DNA from: Desarmillaria ectypa
Lineage: Eukaryota; Basidiomycota; Agaricomycetes; Agaricales; Physalacriaceae
Direction: 5' to 3'
NCBI GenBank assembly: GCA_030407005.1
Contig: JAUDYN010000002.1
Location: forward strand, 124,001-188,000
DNA: 64,000 bases
Made by a program: the position numbers and the translations under genes. This document shows positions 1-12,415 of this stretch, in pieces (the first letter of the stretch is position 1; each line of letters starts with the position of its first letter). The notes under the pieces are model-generated. The model did no database searches, was not told the DNA's origin, and saw only the letters and a list, made by a program, of their open reading frames with translations.

Positions 1-410
1 ACATCGGTGGCAGGTGCACCGTGCCACTCGACGCTAGATGTGCCACTTTTTCACTTTTGCCACTGTTAAATACTTTGTGTCTGCTCTTACACTCACTTTT
101 CGTGCATTTAATATCACAAAACCACAGTGACTGTACGACAACAATGTTTTCACGTGTGTGACCTTCTTCTTGGCGAGTTACAATGGTAAGGTATGTGACG
201 TTCAAGCAACACCACCTAATGCCACCCCACAGTCGCTGTATTAGGCAAAGTACCTCCCGCATCCATTCTTCCCAAACCAAAGCTAATGACAAGAAGAGAC
301 AATGAAAGAATATTCTAGACAATGGTGTAACTTAGTACCACCCAAGCAGGACACCAAGAAACACGATCACGTGGAACCCAAGTCATAACAATGCATCTTC
401 CATATTCAGC
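1..410. other. Upstream region, no gene seen
   Basis: No coding frame with codon structure is visible here. The first 70 bases contain the short word gtgccact repeated loosely. It probably holds the distal promoter of the gene starting at 524. Confidence 0.4.
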
Positions 411-417
411 TATAAAA
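411..417 (+). promoter_or_regulatory. TATA box of the gene at 524
   Basis: TATAAAA lies 107 bases upstream of the ATG at 524, followed by a pyrimidine-rich stretch before the start codon (cttccgtctcctaaaaatctc). That layout is usual for fungal core promoters. It is assigned by sequence and position only. Confidence 0.45.
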
Positions 418-523
418 ACGTCTGAGAATTGGTTCACTTCCTCTCATCGTAAGACAATTCCTAGTCTCCGGTGGCATCCCAGGGTGCACCCTCCCTTCCG
501 TCTCCTAAAAATCTCCCACAAAG

Positions 524-1704
524 ATGTCCGGTCTCTGCGATAACACGCCGTTATGCTCGGGTAACTACTATGGTCCTATCGCACCTATTAACACCCTCCA
601 GTACCCTGCCACCTATCACACCCCGCAAGGATTAGATGGTGGTTCTACTGCAAGTGGTCCTTACACCTATACACCACGACATTCAGGCGAGTTCGGCGCG
701 AACTCCCTGTATGACCAATATCGGAAACGGTTTCAAGCCATGAGTGCGTTTAATGGCGAATCGGAAGGGTTGTCTGGTGAATGCGAGTGAGTGTCAATTG
801 ATTCGAACAAGATTCTATGGCGTATTGATGTAATTGCGGCAGAGATGCGTGCGAGGAGGCGGAAGAATACGAAGATGAAGAAACAGTGGACGATGAAGTC
901 GAAGACTACACTCAACTACTCAATGAGTATGGAAAACGGCATACGCAGCAAGTATTTCTCCATTTTCCCCTGATTGTCTGTATACTCATTACCATTTATA
1001 CAGCTCCCTGCACTCTTCGAAGTGGTTACGACTTAATGAAAGCGGTGATGCACAGGAGATAATCCCAGTGTTGGCTCCAAAGCAGGTCCAAGCAGGTCCT
1101 ATCCAGCAAGAATCGTACGTCTGCTTCTTCGCTATGCTTCAGTTGGCTTGATTGACTAATAATCTAAGCCAGGATCGCAGAAGTACCCCAACCTCGTCTC
1201 ATCAAAGCCCTTCCAAGGCAAAACGGGGCCCCTCCCAATCCGCTCCCTATTTCCCCTCCTAGACCGAATCCCTTCAATGGTTCTCCGGCACAGAAGAGGA
1301 CCAAGGAAAACCTCAGACTTCTTATGCGAAAAGCGTCTGTTTCGCTGACGAGTCGACCAAACGCCGAAGAGAACGTCGAGCGGTTCCTTTCTTCCCTGAA
1401 ACGTCTTCCCAGTGAGAAGACCCAGAAGGGAGAGTGTGTGTCTAGGCTATCGAGACTAGAGCGTTATCGTTGGCTTTGCGAGGACGAGTGGGCCACGAAC
1501 GTCGACAGAACGTATGTCAATTGCGTCGGATGTGGACGCAAAGTGCAGTTGGACAAGAGGGCTGATGCGGAGTGGTATTTGAGTCTATGGGTCAAGCATC
1601 GCGATAAATGCCCCAAGATATACGAAAAGTGGCAGCGTATGGAAGATGCCATCGAGAAGCAGCTAGAGAAAGAGAATATCCAGAAGGAGACGGTTGTTAG
1701 TTAA
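524..1704 (+). CDS. Hypothetical protein with C-x2-C ... H-x3-C motif
   Basis: Function unknown. Four exons can be read. Exon 1 is 524-786, followed by a GTGAGT intron ending at 842. Exon 2 is strongly acidic and starts at 843; its donor is 927 or 952. Exon 3 runs to 1114. Exon 4 starts at 1173 after a TTGACTAAT branch site and ends at the stop at 1704. The protein is about 330 residues: a Tyr/Gly/Pro-rich N-terminus, an acidic segment, a proline-rich linker, then a conserved C-terminus. The C-terminus carries CVGCGRKVQLDKR, then W-x2-H-R-x2-C-P (HRDKCPK), which resembles a small zinc-binding unit common in agaricomycete proteins of unknown role. A decayed paralogue lies at 5635-6148 on the other strand, so the family is real. 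The exact exon 2/3 junction is uncertain. Confidence 0.7.
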
Positions 1705-3676
1705 TCATTCCTTTTCGTTCTAATCACAACTGTAAACGGAGGAATGATATTCGAATTGTTATTGGACTCATTGAAATATATCATTCGAAATGTCATCAGT
1801 CAGACTTTCTTCTGCAATCCCCATATTTAATGTGCAATTTCCGCGGAACTGCATTCAAATGAAGGCACCGTCATTGGCAGAAATTTTTATGCTCCTTTGA
1901 GGGCCAATCCATGACAAGTACGGAAGATGGAAAGTCCAACTTTTTCTTTCATCTCACTATTGATGGAGACATGAGCTTTACCATACATTGTCAGGATAGA
2001 CAAGTCCGCACTCGAGCAAGGTGATGAAACACGGTGATTGATTTGAATTTGAATTTAGAATCCCAAAATAGACCGGCCGCCTGATAATCACGTGAAGCTG
2101 GTGATCCGCCTTGAAAGCGTAAATCAAAAATCGTGCTTCATCTCCAACCACAACAATCGACACACGCACTGGCATGGCAGGGACTCCATCGTTTCATCTA
2201 CTGAGCTGATGACAGAGGCTTGACTGTAGCCTAAGGTTCTAAGTATCTCTGCGATATATGGGCCTATTCTGTTTCAAATAGCACTGCGAGTCTGCAGCTG
2301 ACGCAGTCAGTCCCGCCGGCATCTCATGCTCGACAATCCGAGGGGATTTATTTTGCTTTGCAATGTGTTCATTTCCTAACTGTGGGTATATCTAATTTAT
2401 TGTCGTCAAGCATAGGACCCGCGTCATTGGTGGTGGCGTCTCGACGTTTCAGTGTCACCTCGCCGCAAGAATACTGCTACATACCGCGACCATGCCTCAA
2501 TAAAGGTTCAGTCTTCCTCAGACTGAATGAAATATTTTCTCTCTGCCGTGCTCCTGCCTTGACAGCGCATCCTTTCCAACTATTCTTGGGATTCAATCAA
2601 CATTTTTAACAGCTGACGATTTATACAGTCCACGGCGAGTCGTTTCAGCAACCTTGTTTGGCACAATTTGATGCATTTGATCAGTGACAAACGATCCTCG
2701 TATGTTTATTAAATGAGGCGTCCTGTAAAAGTTACCTGTGGCTAGAGATGGTCAGGGACGACCACGACTACTCCGCCATCGAGCCTCGTAGAGGTTACAG
2801 CTCGGACGAGTTTACGCGCCGAACCTGATTTGCCTGCTATGAGATGCGTGTACTGATGCATCGAGCACGCTTTGATTATATGATATTGATCGAAGGGAGA
2901 ACTGCCTTCGACGCATTTTTGGGTTTATTAGACATCCATCTCTGGCAGAGATCAACAGTGCGCGCGTACTTCATTCTGTGATGAATTATGAGTCACGGAG
3001 CACTAGTGGATACGATGGCAACCAGAGCCTGAGTCTACTGATGCTGTTCCCGCAAGTCACGTCGGTGGGTGTACATTCCGTCTCCAAAGCGCTAAATCAT
3101 AGAATTGACGCCTTGAAATTTTCTTTCCCTTTGCTAGATCATCAGAGCCGAGGTCATTCGGAACAAAAATGCACCGCCCGCCTTTCTTGAATGCGGTACA
3201 TAGACGGAACCGTGATCATGGCGGGAGACATCCATTACATTGAGATATTCGTTGTGACTCGAATACAGCTACCTCAAGGACGTTGATTATCGGAAATCAA
3301 GCTCCGAGCTCCCTTCAACCAGTATACTAGGAACAAATGCGGCTATATATCTCCATTGACGCCCTCCTCGTCGTCGCCCTTGTCAATCACAGCCTAAAGC
3401 CGACTTTTTACGTTTCGAAAAATAGGAAGTGATCTGCTACAACTACGACGGGACCCTGACTTATTCCTTTTCTTATGCCCTTTCCGACTCGCTTCGGCTG
3501 TACATTCCTAAAGCGAGTCATGACTCCAGCTACAACCCGGTCAATGACAGTGGGAAACTCGAAAATGCTTAAAACACGCCCATTCGAAGTGAGATAGGTC
3601 GTTGACATTCGCCATCCTTTACCCAGCCACAACAACCTTACTCTATATTGTCTCTTCAGATAACCCATTACTACCA
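1705..3676. other. Intergenic, no gene recognised
   Basis: Only short open frames without splice-supported extension or recognisable motifs occur here. No tRNA, rRNA or repeat was seen. Confidence 0.4.
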
Positions 3677-4000
3677 ATGCCTTCCTTCTATCCCGGTTCC
3701 TTCTCATCCTCCCGCCATCGTGTGTGGGCGCCGGGTTATACCTGGAATGTAGGCGACATTTGCGTCGTCCATTACATTGAGCGCGGGCGACAGATGATTG
3801 CATCCTTCCAATGTATCGTCAACCGTGAGTTCATCTTTATGCTACTGACTTGCCACATGCTGACCTTTTTCTCCAGACCTCAGCGACAACACCAACGGGG
3901 TGAGCAAACATTCATACATTTTCTTGTGAATATATCACCGACTCTGCTCATTTCACAGCCTCCGAACTCGTCCTTCTGGCGGCCGGTTCCCCTCCGATAG
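3677..4000 (+). CDS. Possible small hypothetical protein
   Basis: An ATG at 3677 opens a frame whose first 49 codons look like protein (…YTWNVGDICVVHYIERG…). Two plausible short introns follow: GTGAGT at 3825 to AG at 3876, and GTGAGC at 3900 to AG at 3958. Spliced that way, the frame stops at 4000. A better-looking continuation (SELVLLAAGSPPIVMD..., running to 4251) lies in a different phase after the second intron. So either the splicing differs from what I inferred or the gene has a frameshift. I recognise no family. Confidence 0.3.
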   Translation: MPSFYPGSFSSSRHRVWAPGYTWNVGDICVVHYIERGRQMIASFQCIVNREFIFMLLTCHMLTFFSRPQRQHQRGEQTFIHFLVNISPTLLISQPPNSSFWRPVPLR

Positions 4001-4251
4001 TTATGGACATGATTCTGGCTACGCGTCTACAGCAGTTTGACGCGTATTTGCCATTAGACGCCCCGTCTTCGGCTGATGATTTGGTCTGTCTGGTTCCCAG
4101 ACCGCCAATTTTCGTCCCCATAAGAATAATTCGTTTTCAATGCCACATCCACATACTTCTCCATCAATTCCAGCACACTTGGTTTGTGCACTGCTTTTTG
4201 TACATTGCACGTACCCTTTTATTAATTATACCCGCTACTCCCGTCTCGTAA

Positions 4252-5634
4252 TTTCCCATAGCCTAGTGCTCCGTTTCTCTACATAGAAATAGTTGCTTTT
4301 CACTCATCTCATAGAGTACTCTAGTTGACATTCCCGCCATAGTATTTATCATGTAGTATTTTCAAGTAGAAATTTTCAAGTGTTGTTGACGACAAATGCT
4401 GTTGTAGCCGGATGGCGGGCGGCCTACGAGCTGTTAATTTGAGTCATAAGGAAAACTTACATGATAAGGGCAGTTTCAGTCCGTACCCCCACAGCTAACC
4501 CTTAGCTCTCACGGTATTCCTTATTCCAGCGCTCGGCTGTGGTCATCAACTATGGGCATTGTATTAGGAGTTGCGGTATTTCGGGGCGTCCAGAGTCGAA
4601 TTAGTAACATTTTAAGTCAACTGGGTTTGGTCCGATAAAGTTATGTTGATCATGCCACAATTTGTGGCGCTGACGCCCGAGAACGATCCTTGGGGAAACT
4701 CTATCTCTTCATGACAGCTCAACATCAGTCTTTGAAGTTTTAGAACCCTTGATTAATGGCGCGTCGAACGCCCAGAGACGATCCCCTTATGACAGCGATA
4801 CCCATCTTGAGGAAAGTCCGATCAATAGACAAATTTCCTCACACTGGTACGTGTTGTACATGGGTCGGCGTTGATTGCGTAGAGAAATTGTCCATATCCA
4901 TGAGTCTCACTACGTCATAAAAAACTCCTGAGGTAAATATTTAGTCTCCTTGTAGGCCTACCGACTGCCGTAACTCGCGGCTCGGACGCTCCGGAGTCCG
5001 GCGCTTAGGAGACATGCATCCAGCGCGACATGAGAGGCCACGTGAATCTCTATCAAGAAGAAAAAATCTGACTCACATGAAACATACTGAGCAGCCAGAC
5101 GACTATGTCTATCTCTTTGTCGTTACCTCAGCTCAACTGAGTTCTCCTCGCAGCCGGCAGTGCTGGTCGTACGCCGCATGTACGAGTTGTGCAGGTACAG
5201 AGTAGGAGCTACACAAATCTGCTGAAAATCTAGAGTTGCTGCCTGGCGTGCCCGTCTTTGGCTCGTCTTGTCCTGGATATCGTGATGGGGCCGACAAGGA
5301 GTCGGGATGCCGGTACCTTGGCACAGCTGTACTAAGGGCTTACGTATTTATCTATCACTTCATCCTTGATCACCACCAAGTGCGGGTGTTGCTTGTTTCA
5401 CTTGCAGTCCTTTACTCGTATCGTTATTGCAACCACAGACGTAAGAACTGATTTCCTATGGCTTTAAAGGGAAATTTGAAGTCAATTACTCCCACAAAAA
5501 CAGAGCTGCAATTCTGCCTAACGGTGATATGATGATGCCAGGACCTATAACTCTTACTGAAGGCATGCATAGCGTCGGCGCGAACAGAAATGATGTGAGT
5601 AGCATAGAAAAGGAATAAAACTCCCTCACAACTA
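4252..5634. other. Intergenic, no gene recognised
   Basis: Short frames only. No recognisable motif, RNA gene or repeat. Confidence 0.4.
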
Positions 5635-6148
5635 TTATGTTATTTTAGGAATACGATTAATGATCAAGCCACGCCCGAGCTTGTCTGTATTTCCTCCCTT
5701 CACTGCAGCCTCCTTATCTTCTCTCCTGTGCCATGTCACGTAAACATGACGATACTTGCTTCGATGCTGCATCCACTGCGACGGATAATTCTCGGCATTC
5801 TCCCTCCGGTCCAGTTCGATCGTCCTATCGCATGCCACGCACTTTACCTATGTCTTTTGAGTATCGCCTCCTGAGGATCATCACACAAAAACTTTAGCGA
5901 CCCTCCTTTGGAAGCGGCTTATGCACCCCCGCCCCCCAAAGCAGATGGGGCTTGAGCGATTGAACAAGCCGCAGAAGGTTTTTCTCAGCGTTTGGACGGC
6001 TCGTGAATGACACAGAGGCCCTCCGCATGAGACGCTCGATGATTTCTTTCTCTTTTTTCTCTGGTTTTATTCTCTGGTTTGCAGAAGATTTCTCGGCACG
6101 GCTGGTGATGACAAGAGCGGTTGGGCCTTTGGTTGCTGCGGCCATCAT
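5635..6148 (-). pseudogene. Decayed paralogue of the 524-1704 gene
   Basis: Read on the minus strand, 6148-5894 gives LMRRASVSFTSRPNAEKN, nearly identical to LMRKASVSLTSRPNAEEN of the gene at 524. Further along, VACDRTIELDRRENAENY and QWMQHRSKYRHVYVTW match GCGRKVQLDKRADAEWY and LWVKHRDKCPKIYEKW. The two halves are in different frames with stops between them (near 5894 and 5850). The last motif cysteine has become Tyr. It therefore looks like an inverted, dispersed duplicate that has lost function. The N-terminal half of the family was not found upstream. Confidence 0.7.
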
Positions 6149-7511
6149 GTGCAGGTTTCACCCTTCAGTAATCGGCGCTGCGGTCAAAAATTATCGCTTA
6201 TGCTTCTTGTATGGTTTTTTGCACTGCCATTGCGTGCAGGGGAATTCTCGTCTCGCCACACAGTCCTATGTTCATCGCGGCAAATTCCTTTGGATGAACG
6301 CGAAATAGGCTCCCTGGTACAACGCCTGTCAGTATGTGAAGTAACATTCAACTCTTACCTTGACTATCCGATGTACTTCCGGATCTCCCCTTTTTCGATT
6401 TCTTTGTCGTCTCGATACGCATTCCTGGACTCTTGGTGTCTTATACTGTGTAATTAGTCAAGAATATATTAGGATATGCAGAACCACCAAATGATGGGTA
6501 AAATGGAAAAAAAGTTCGCCACAGTATGACATGGATCGTTATCGAGAACGGACATTGCTCTGGACGTGTTCGAAGTGGCGTAGGAGAAGGGATGCGAAAT
6601 GGACCCTGCGGAAATATATCGCTGCTTTATACTGGACTGCCACACACGTAACGCTTTGTTTCGCGATTTCTGCAAAATCAGACAAAGTCTCTTCTGGATT
6701 TCCCCGTAATATGGAGGGAGTGTAGAAGCGGCTAGGAAGGTACATCATATTAAGTTCTATATTGATGAATCAAGTGACGAATACACGCAGGCTAAACAGT
6801 AACACGGCCCTTATAAGGATCTCATCTATGGGTACCTGGTACTAAATACGTAGTTGCTGAGTTGGTATACGCGCCTACATGGTGCCGATGAGCGAGAACC
6901 ACGTCAACGGTTGCTTGTTTTTCTCTTGACTCAAGGTGTGTCTCGCCAATCTCATAGTTTCTTTTCAAAGACACTTGATAGGCATAGGAATCCTTATATA
7001 TGAGTCGTCCAAAGTATAAGTTAATAGGATGCAAAACCATTATAAAATTTTAATCTTCAAAGAAAAATTGGGAAAAATCCTGCTTGTACGCGCACACGTG
7101 GCATTATATGTTGTTGAGATTCTGCGACCCGTGCCAAAGTTCATCTAGCCGAGTCCGCATTGGAACTCTCAAATTTTCACCGATCAGAACCCAGATCACG
7201 AACTTTGGGTCCTTTCTACGTACAGTTTGGGAATTATGAATGTTCTCAGGTACTTACGGATAGGGAATGCAGCCCATTTGTCCGTTCTAACATTTACAAA
7301 TCAACCCAGGGTATAACCTTTTAGCGATAGCGTCCAAATCCTTTCCATGCTCTTAAAACGAGCAGGCCTCGAAAAAAAAGACCGATAATTACATTTTGAG
7401 TGTTGTAATACAATAGATGATACATTGTGCCTATAAGTTAAACAATAACCACGACATCTACTTCCTCTTCTGCCGATAAAGATTGACTACCCATTATTCC
7501 CCCGCCGGTAA
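6149..7511. other. Intergenic, no gene recognised
   Basis: AT-rich in places, with short frames only. The missing 5' part of the pseudogene at 5635-6148 would have to lie at the start of this stretch, but I could not recognise it. Confidence 0.35.
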
Positions 7512-10011
7512 TCACAGCGCCCTGCCGAAGTTTACCCAGCACCCGACAAGAACCACACCCATTCCGAGAACCAACCCAAGCCACTCTTTCCCATTCAATA
7601 ACACCCCCTTACCACTCGCTCTGATACCAATAGCCACAGCTTCGCCGTCCCAGAAGCTCCTCCTAGCATTTACGTTTACCGGAGCGGGCGCCGAAGTCTT
7701 CACTACCACGTTCTTCCCGGCCCCTTTCCAGTTGGGCAGACTGGGCAGCATGGCAGCATTGATCTTTTGTAGACTCTTCGTCTATGATTGAGGTTAGCAT
7801 TGTCGACGGGTGGCGAGAAGAAGAAGGACATACGGAGTATGGTGGGAACCTCAATGACATGAACAGGTCAACGTACCACGGCGAATCAATGACCGGACGG
7901 AGGTGAGTAAAGGTGTCAAATCCGAACTTGCCCTTGTGGGCACCGTATCCCGATGGACCTACTCCGCCAAAAGGAAGTCCCTCGGCCGATACTTGAAGTA
8001 AGCAATCATTGATGCCGACAGACCCCGAGAGAGTACTGCTGATGACTGCAAAAACCAGTCAGGATCAAAATTCGAGATGGATAGAGGGGAGCAACTCACC
8101 TCTACGCTTGACAGCTTCATCTTGAGCAAAGAGATATAACGCAAGTGGGTGATCTCTGCACGAAAATCTCAGCCCAACAACGTAAACAATGATGGAAAAT
8201 CGAACCTTGCTCTGATGTATGCAATTGCCTCGTCTAGATTCTCTACTGGTACTACCGGCAGGATTGGGGCGAACAATTCCCTGATATCGAGAACATATCA
8301 GCAATGGCCTTCACCAAAAGGGGATGCGATACCGACTCCGATAGAAGGGAATCACCCTCGCGTACGTCCCTCACAACCGTCGGGGCGACGTAGTTCGTAG
8401 CCGAATCCGTATCTCCTCCGAGCGCCACCTCACCCTTTGTCGCGTCTAGCAACGCCTTGATCCTTGCAAAGTGTCTGGGCCCGACAATCCGTGAGAACGA
8501 ATCTGACGCCGCGGGACCATTAGGGTAAAAGTTCGCATACCTGTTATAAGCGTAAACGTGGGTTTCAGATATAAGGAATGTTCTTACTGGACGGTCATCG
8601 CTTCGATGAATTCATCTTGGAAATGTCTCGGGACAAGGACATAGTCGGGACCCGTGCAGATCTATAACAAATCACAAATCAATTTTCAGCAAAAATGGAT
8701 GACAGCGAATATGAATTCGACGCACTTGGCCCGCATTACTAGTTTTGGCCCACAAGAGACGTCGACATGACGTTTCGAGGTCACAAGAAGGGTCAACGAT
8801 GACAGGACATTTTCCACCGAGCTGGGTAGCAGAAGTAGAAGAAGTGAGACAATGCTGAAAACTGAGGAACTCGCTTACCTCAAGCGTGATAGGCGTGAGA
8901 TATTTGGCGGCGGCGGTAGCAATAATCCTGCCAGCCTTAGGCCCGCCCGTGAGGAATACTGGAAGAAAACCAATCAGCCCCAAAGAAAAAAATGGACACG
9001 AAGAGTTTTCTGAATCGAAAACGGGGGCAGTGTTAATCCGATATGCTAGCCGAGGCATACCCCAACGCACTTCCATCCAGGGATACAATGGGGGGTAGAA
9101 AATGCTCGTCGAAGGCAAAAGAGGATACTCACTGTGATCCCACTGGAGATCCAGTAACTACGAGAAGTGCGTCAGTGATTTTGAATGACTCGGAGATGGA
9201 AAGGGATTAACCGCGGAGACTTCGGCGTTATCTCCGAGCACGACGCGATATAGAGACGGATCGAGATACTTGGGAACAAGCTCAGCAATAAGCGCGCTGG
9301 TAGCAGGGGTGTGCGACGAAGGCTTGAGAACGGCTGCATTTCCAGCTGCGATAGCGGCGGCCTAAAGAAAAGGAGTCGGGAATGGCAATGAATTTTCGAG
9401 AAAAAAAGGCAAACCAGAGGGCTAAAAAGACACCATATTGGAAAGTTAAAGGGACCGATGATGAGACTAGAAGGCCATCAATGATATGGAGAAGAAAAAA
9501 CGGCGGGAAAAGCTTACACAACACCCTTCGCTTCCTTCCTCAATCTAGGACTTATCGCCCACGTCGCCAAGTTGAACTTGGGTGACTCTTCCTTGGCCCA
9601 TTTCTCGACGCGCTTGTAGCAGAGAAATGCTTCACGTATTGAACCGTTCAGATCCAACCTGACGGTGGGGGATGAGACACAGCGGCAGGGATAAGGGCAA
9701 GAACCGCTGACAGTGACGTCTCGAGCGGGGGACGGCCTAGATCACGTTGCATAGCCTCTTGGAAACGAGTTTGATTCTCCTGCAACAGATACGCCAACGC
9801 CAGAAGCTGCTCCTTGCGAAAAGCGACGGATTTGAGGTTTCCACTGCAAAACAAGAGTTTGTCAGTTTTTTTGTTGTTAAGGAATGACATACAGCTTGCT
9901 TACCTGCAAAAGCCTCGTCGTAGCTCATCACGGATCTGCATAAAAGTTGAGTTCAGCATAGGGGAGCACAATGTCAAGGACGATGCGCACACGGGGTATG
10001 TGGTCAGACAT
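7512..10011 (-). CDS. Fatty aldehyde dehydrogenase, class 3 type
   Basis: NAD(P)-dependent oxidation of long-chain aldehydes to fatty acids, probably at a membrane. Fifteen exons join in frame to 537 codons: 9991-10011, 9904-9935, 9718-9843, 9518-9658, 9415-9466, 9212-9361, 9133-9157, 8879-8958, 8726-8821, 8588-8661, 8337-8540, 8206-8280, 8100-8155, 7834-8045, 7512-7781. Visible motifs are LIIGPFNFPIW, AAGNAAVLKPS, FLTGGPKAGRIIA, the active-site Glu in TLELGGKCPV, the catalytic Cys in NAGQICTGPDYV, ELFAPILPVV and GLPFGGVGPSGYG. A C-terminal hydrophobic segment (EWLGLVLGMGVVLVGCW) fits a tail anchor as in yeast Hfd1. The start at 10011 (MSDHIPR) is a 21-base first exon chosen because it is the only in-frame ATG reached by splicing. 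No break seen. Confidence 0.93.
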
Positions 10012-12415
10012 AGAGTCTGTTTCTCCGCCTTTCCGGCGGGCGTCCCATTGATATTGAGAATTTTGGGTTAGGAGGTGCAACGTGATTGAAATCGGAAGCA
10101 AAATCAATCGGTCACGGCACGGCTGCGGCAGTTTTCTCACGCCGAACTTGTTTCCGTACCTTACCCCGGATCGCAACCGCCCAACGGACCCTTTCAGAAG
10201 AGCGAAAAATGGAAAAACTAAGACTTTATTGGAACTCTGAATGCAAGCCGTACATTTTCAGAGCCTCTTGAATGAAATCCGAACCATGCTGATTTTTTTT
10301 TTCTTTTTTTCCTTTTTTCTCTCGGTATCTTTCAGAGTGATAGGCACCCCATCGCGGTGCTTCAGCGGATCTTCTTACTGCCAACCACAGCTTTCTCCTT
10401 GGACCTTCGTTTTTCACATAGATATATCTGATCTCTATACTCGACAGAAGGGGACACCTGCCTCTAGAACCGAATTCAGAGGCTTCTGTCAGAATACGTC
10501 TGTCCTTTGATCGAATCTCTGGCGCTTGGTAAAAGTATTTCTAGGGTTTTCTCCTCTCTCCATCCGTCGGTAACTAGATCTCCAGGTATATATGCGTACG
10601 GTCATCAAGGGTTCAATCTGTGGCGCATCCACAGGTGACGTCAGGGATTCGAGGTATAGAGTTCGTGATCAGCTGTGATCAGGAACGATGGGAGTGCGAA
10701 GAGCGCCAGTTCTAGGCACGTTGAACGATAAAGTTGGGGTATTATTCGAATTTCCGCCTCGTTTTATCGACTTTGCATTATTACAGTTCTCATGAAATGT
10801 TCGTATCGATGCACTTGAGCGAACAGATTGCCTGTTGCACTCTCTAGTAATCGGAGTTACTTTTTTCCCCAAGCAAATGGTGTCGTTATGCTAATAAGCA
10901 TCGCAACATTCATCGCAGACGATACGCAGAATTTCATTACTCTTCCTATTCCATATCGCTGATAAACGATCTTCGTTAGCGAACTCCGGTACGAGAACAG
11001 ATCTCTAGCCCGTGACCATTTGAATGGCGACGAAGAAGAAATGGCAGCTTTTTGATGCGCGCACGTGGAACTATTTTCTGTACATATCCTCTGTCTGGCT
11101 CGGAGGAGGAGGTGCGTAGCGTAGTACACTACCATCCGCAATGGTAGCCTTGCTCTCCAGACACCCAGCTCGGAAGCGGCGTTCCTTTTTTTTACCATAT
11201 GGCCTGACATCAAATAATCGAGTATGCCGGCAAGTAGCAAATCCAGCCCTCGCGGTGGCGGTATTTGATGTCAGGTCATTCCTAGTCGGCGTGGCGGTCA
11301 CTAAGCCTCCTTCGCGGTTACCATACGATTGTCCGTCCCTTCAACGTCCCTCTGGGAACGGGCGAAGGGGTGGACTCTCCAGGGAATAAGTAATATTGAA
11401 TTCACCTCACATGAGTCATCAACTGAGTAAGACATATATTCCGAATTTAACAACACATGCTCCCGGAGACTATCTGTAACATTTCTCACCATGCGGTACT
11501 TGAACCATACGTGTCCTTCCATCAAAACCTAGGGTATGGTTTGGACCGTTCTTCCCACAGCAAATATTTTGCTGGTGACAAAGACAAGCATGCTATAATT
11601 TCCAGCAGAGGCTCTGTCAACATTTCTTCTCCTCCCAAGCGGTTGTTGAGTCCGGGAATGTTCGGACCCGCTATTTGATCCCAATGGCTGCGGTTAATAT
11701 TTCTCAATTAAATTGCATAAGCACGCAAGAGTTGCTACCAAATTCAACTTACCCCGCTGGTTTGCAGAAACGGCGGTGCATGATCCGCCCCATAAGTGGA
11801 TGTCATCCATTCAGAGAGACCATTCATTGAGAGCGTTGCCGTCAGAACTATACATATGAGGCGATTGTACGACAATAATCAAGGGACGACGGGTGGGCGC
11901 GAGTTAAACTTAAGATGTAGACATCGCACTCGCCCCATAATGTGGAGCTATTCCTCTCCAAATCGCGCGGAACTCGAAGTCAGCAGTTCAACAGCATGGT
12001 CACATGGTCCTTACTATGCCCAAGTAGTGAGTGTGCGGCGTACGCTCTACTACAGGCTTGCGAAAGCCTGATCTAATGAGATTCAAGAAATTTCTAGGCT
12101 GTGCGGGTGCCTACGCCACCATTGGCACTCGGTTATTTTTCTACGGAGCGACCGCAGGAGACGGCTTGTCAGGCGCTCTGAAATACGCCGGACCCATCGC
12201 ATGTGACGGTACACTCTTGCGACCCTGACTTGGTACTTGAACAAGAAACACACTCAAATCAAAGCAAGCGTCACCTAAAAAATAGTTCGGTTAGCTATAA
12301 TCCACTATCAGAAAGATGTACTTTACCTTGTGCATTTGAAGTATGGTCTAGTAGTACTAACGAATACAAATCAAAGGAAAAATAAAAATACACCACGTAC
12401 ATACCAATATGTATA
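10012..12415. other. Intergenic, no gene recognised
   Basis: This stretch lies between the divergent start side of the aldehyde dehydrogenase gene and the 3' end of the Prp6 gene. It holds an inverted repeat (11199-11279) and a small hairpin word (caggcttgcgaaagcctg near 12053) but no convincing gene. Confidence 0.4.
11199..11279. repeat. 18-bp inverted repeat, 45-base spacer
   Basis: The arms are ATGGCCTGACATCAAATA at 11199-11216 and TATTTGATGTCAGGTCAT at 11262-11279. They pair at 17 of 18 positions and the inner 14 are perfect. The whole structure is 81 bases. It may be a tiny non-autonomous element, a binding-site pair or a chance palindrome. I could not identify a target duplication. Confidence 0.5.

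Noticed and set aside
8672..9118. 148-codon minus frame
   Set aside because: It is made of aldehyde dehydrogenase exons read through their introns; the spliced gene explains the sequence.
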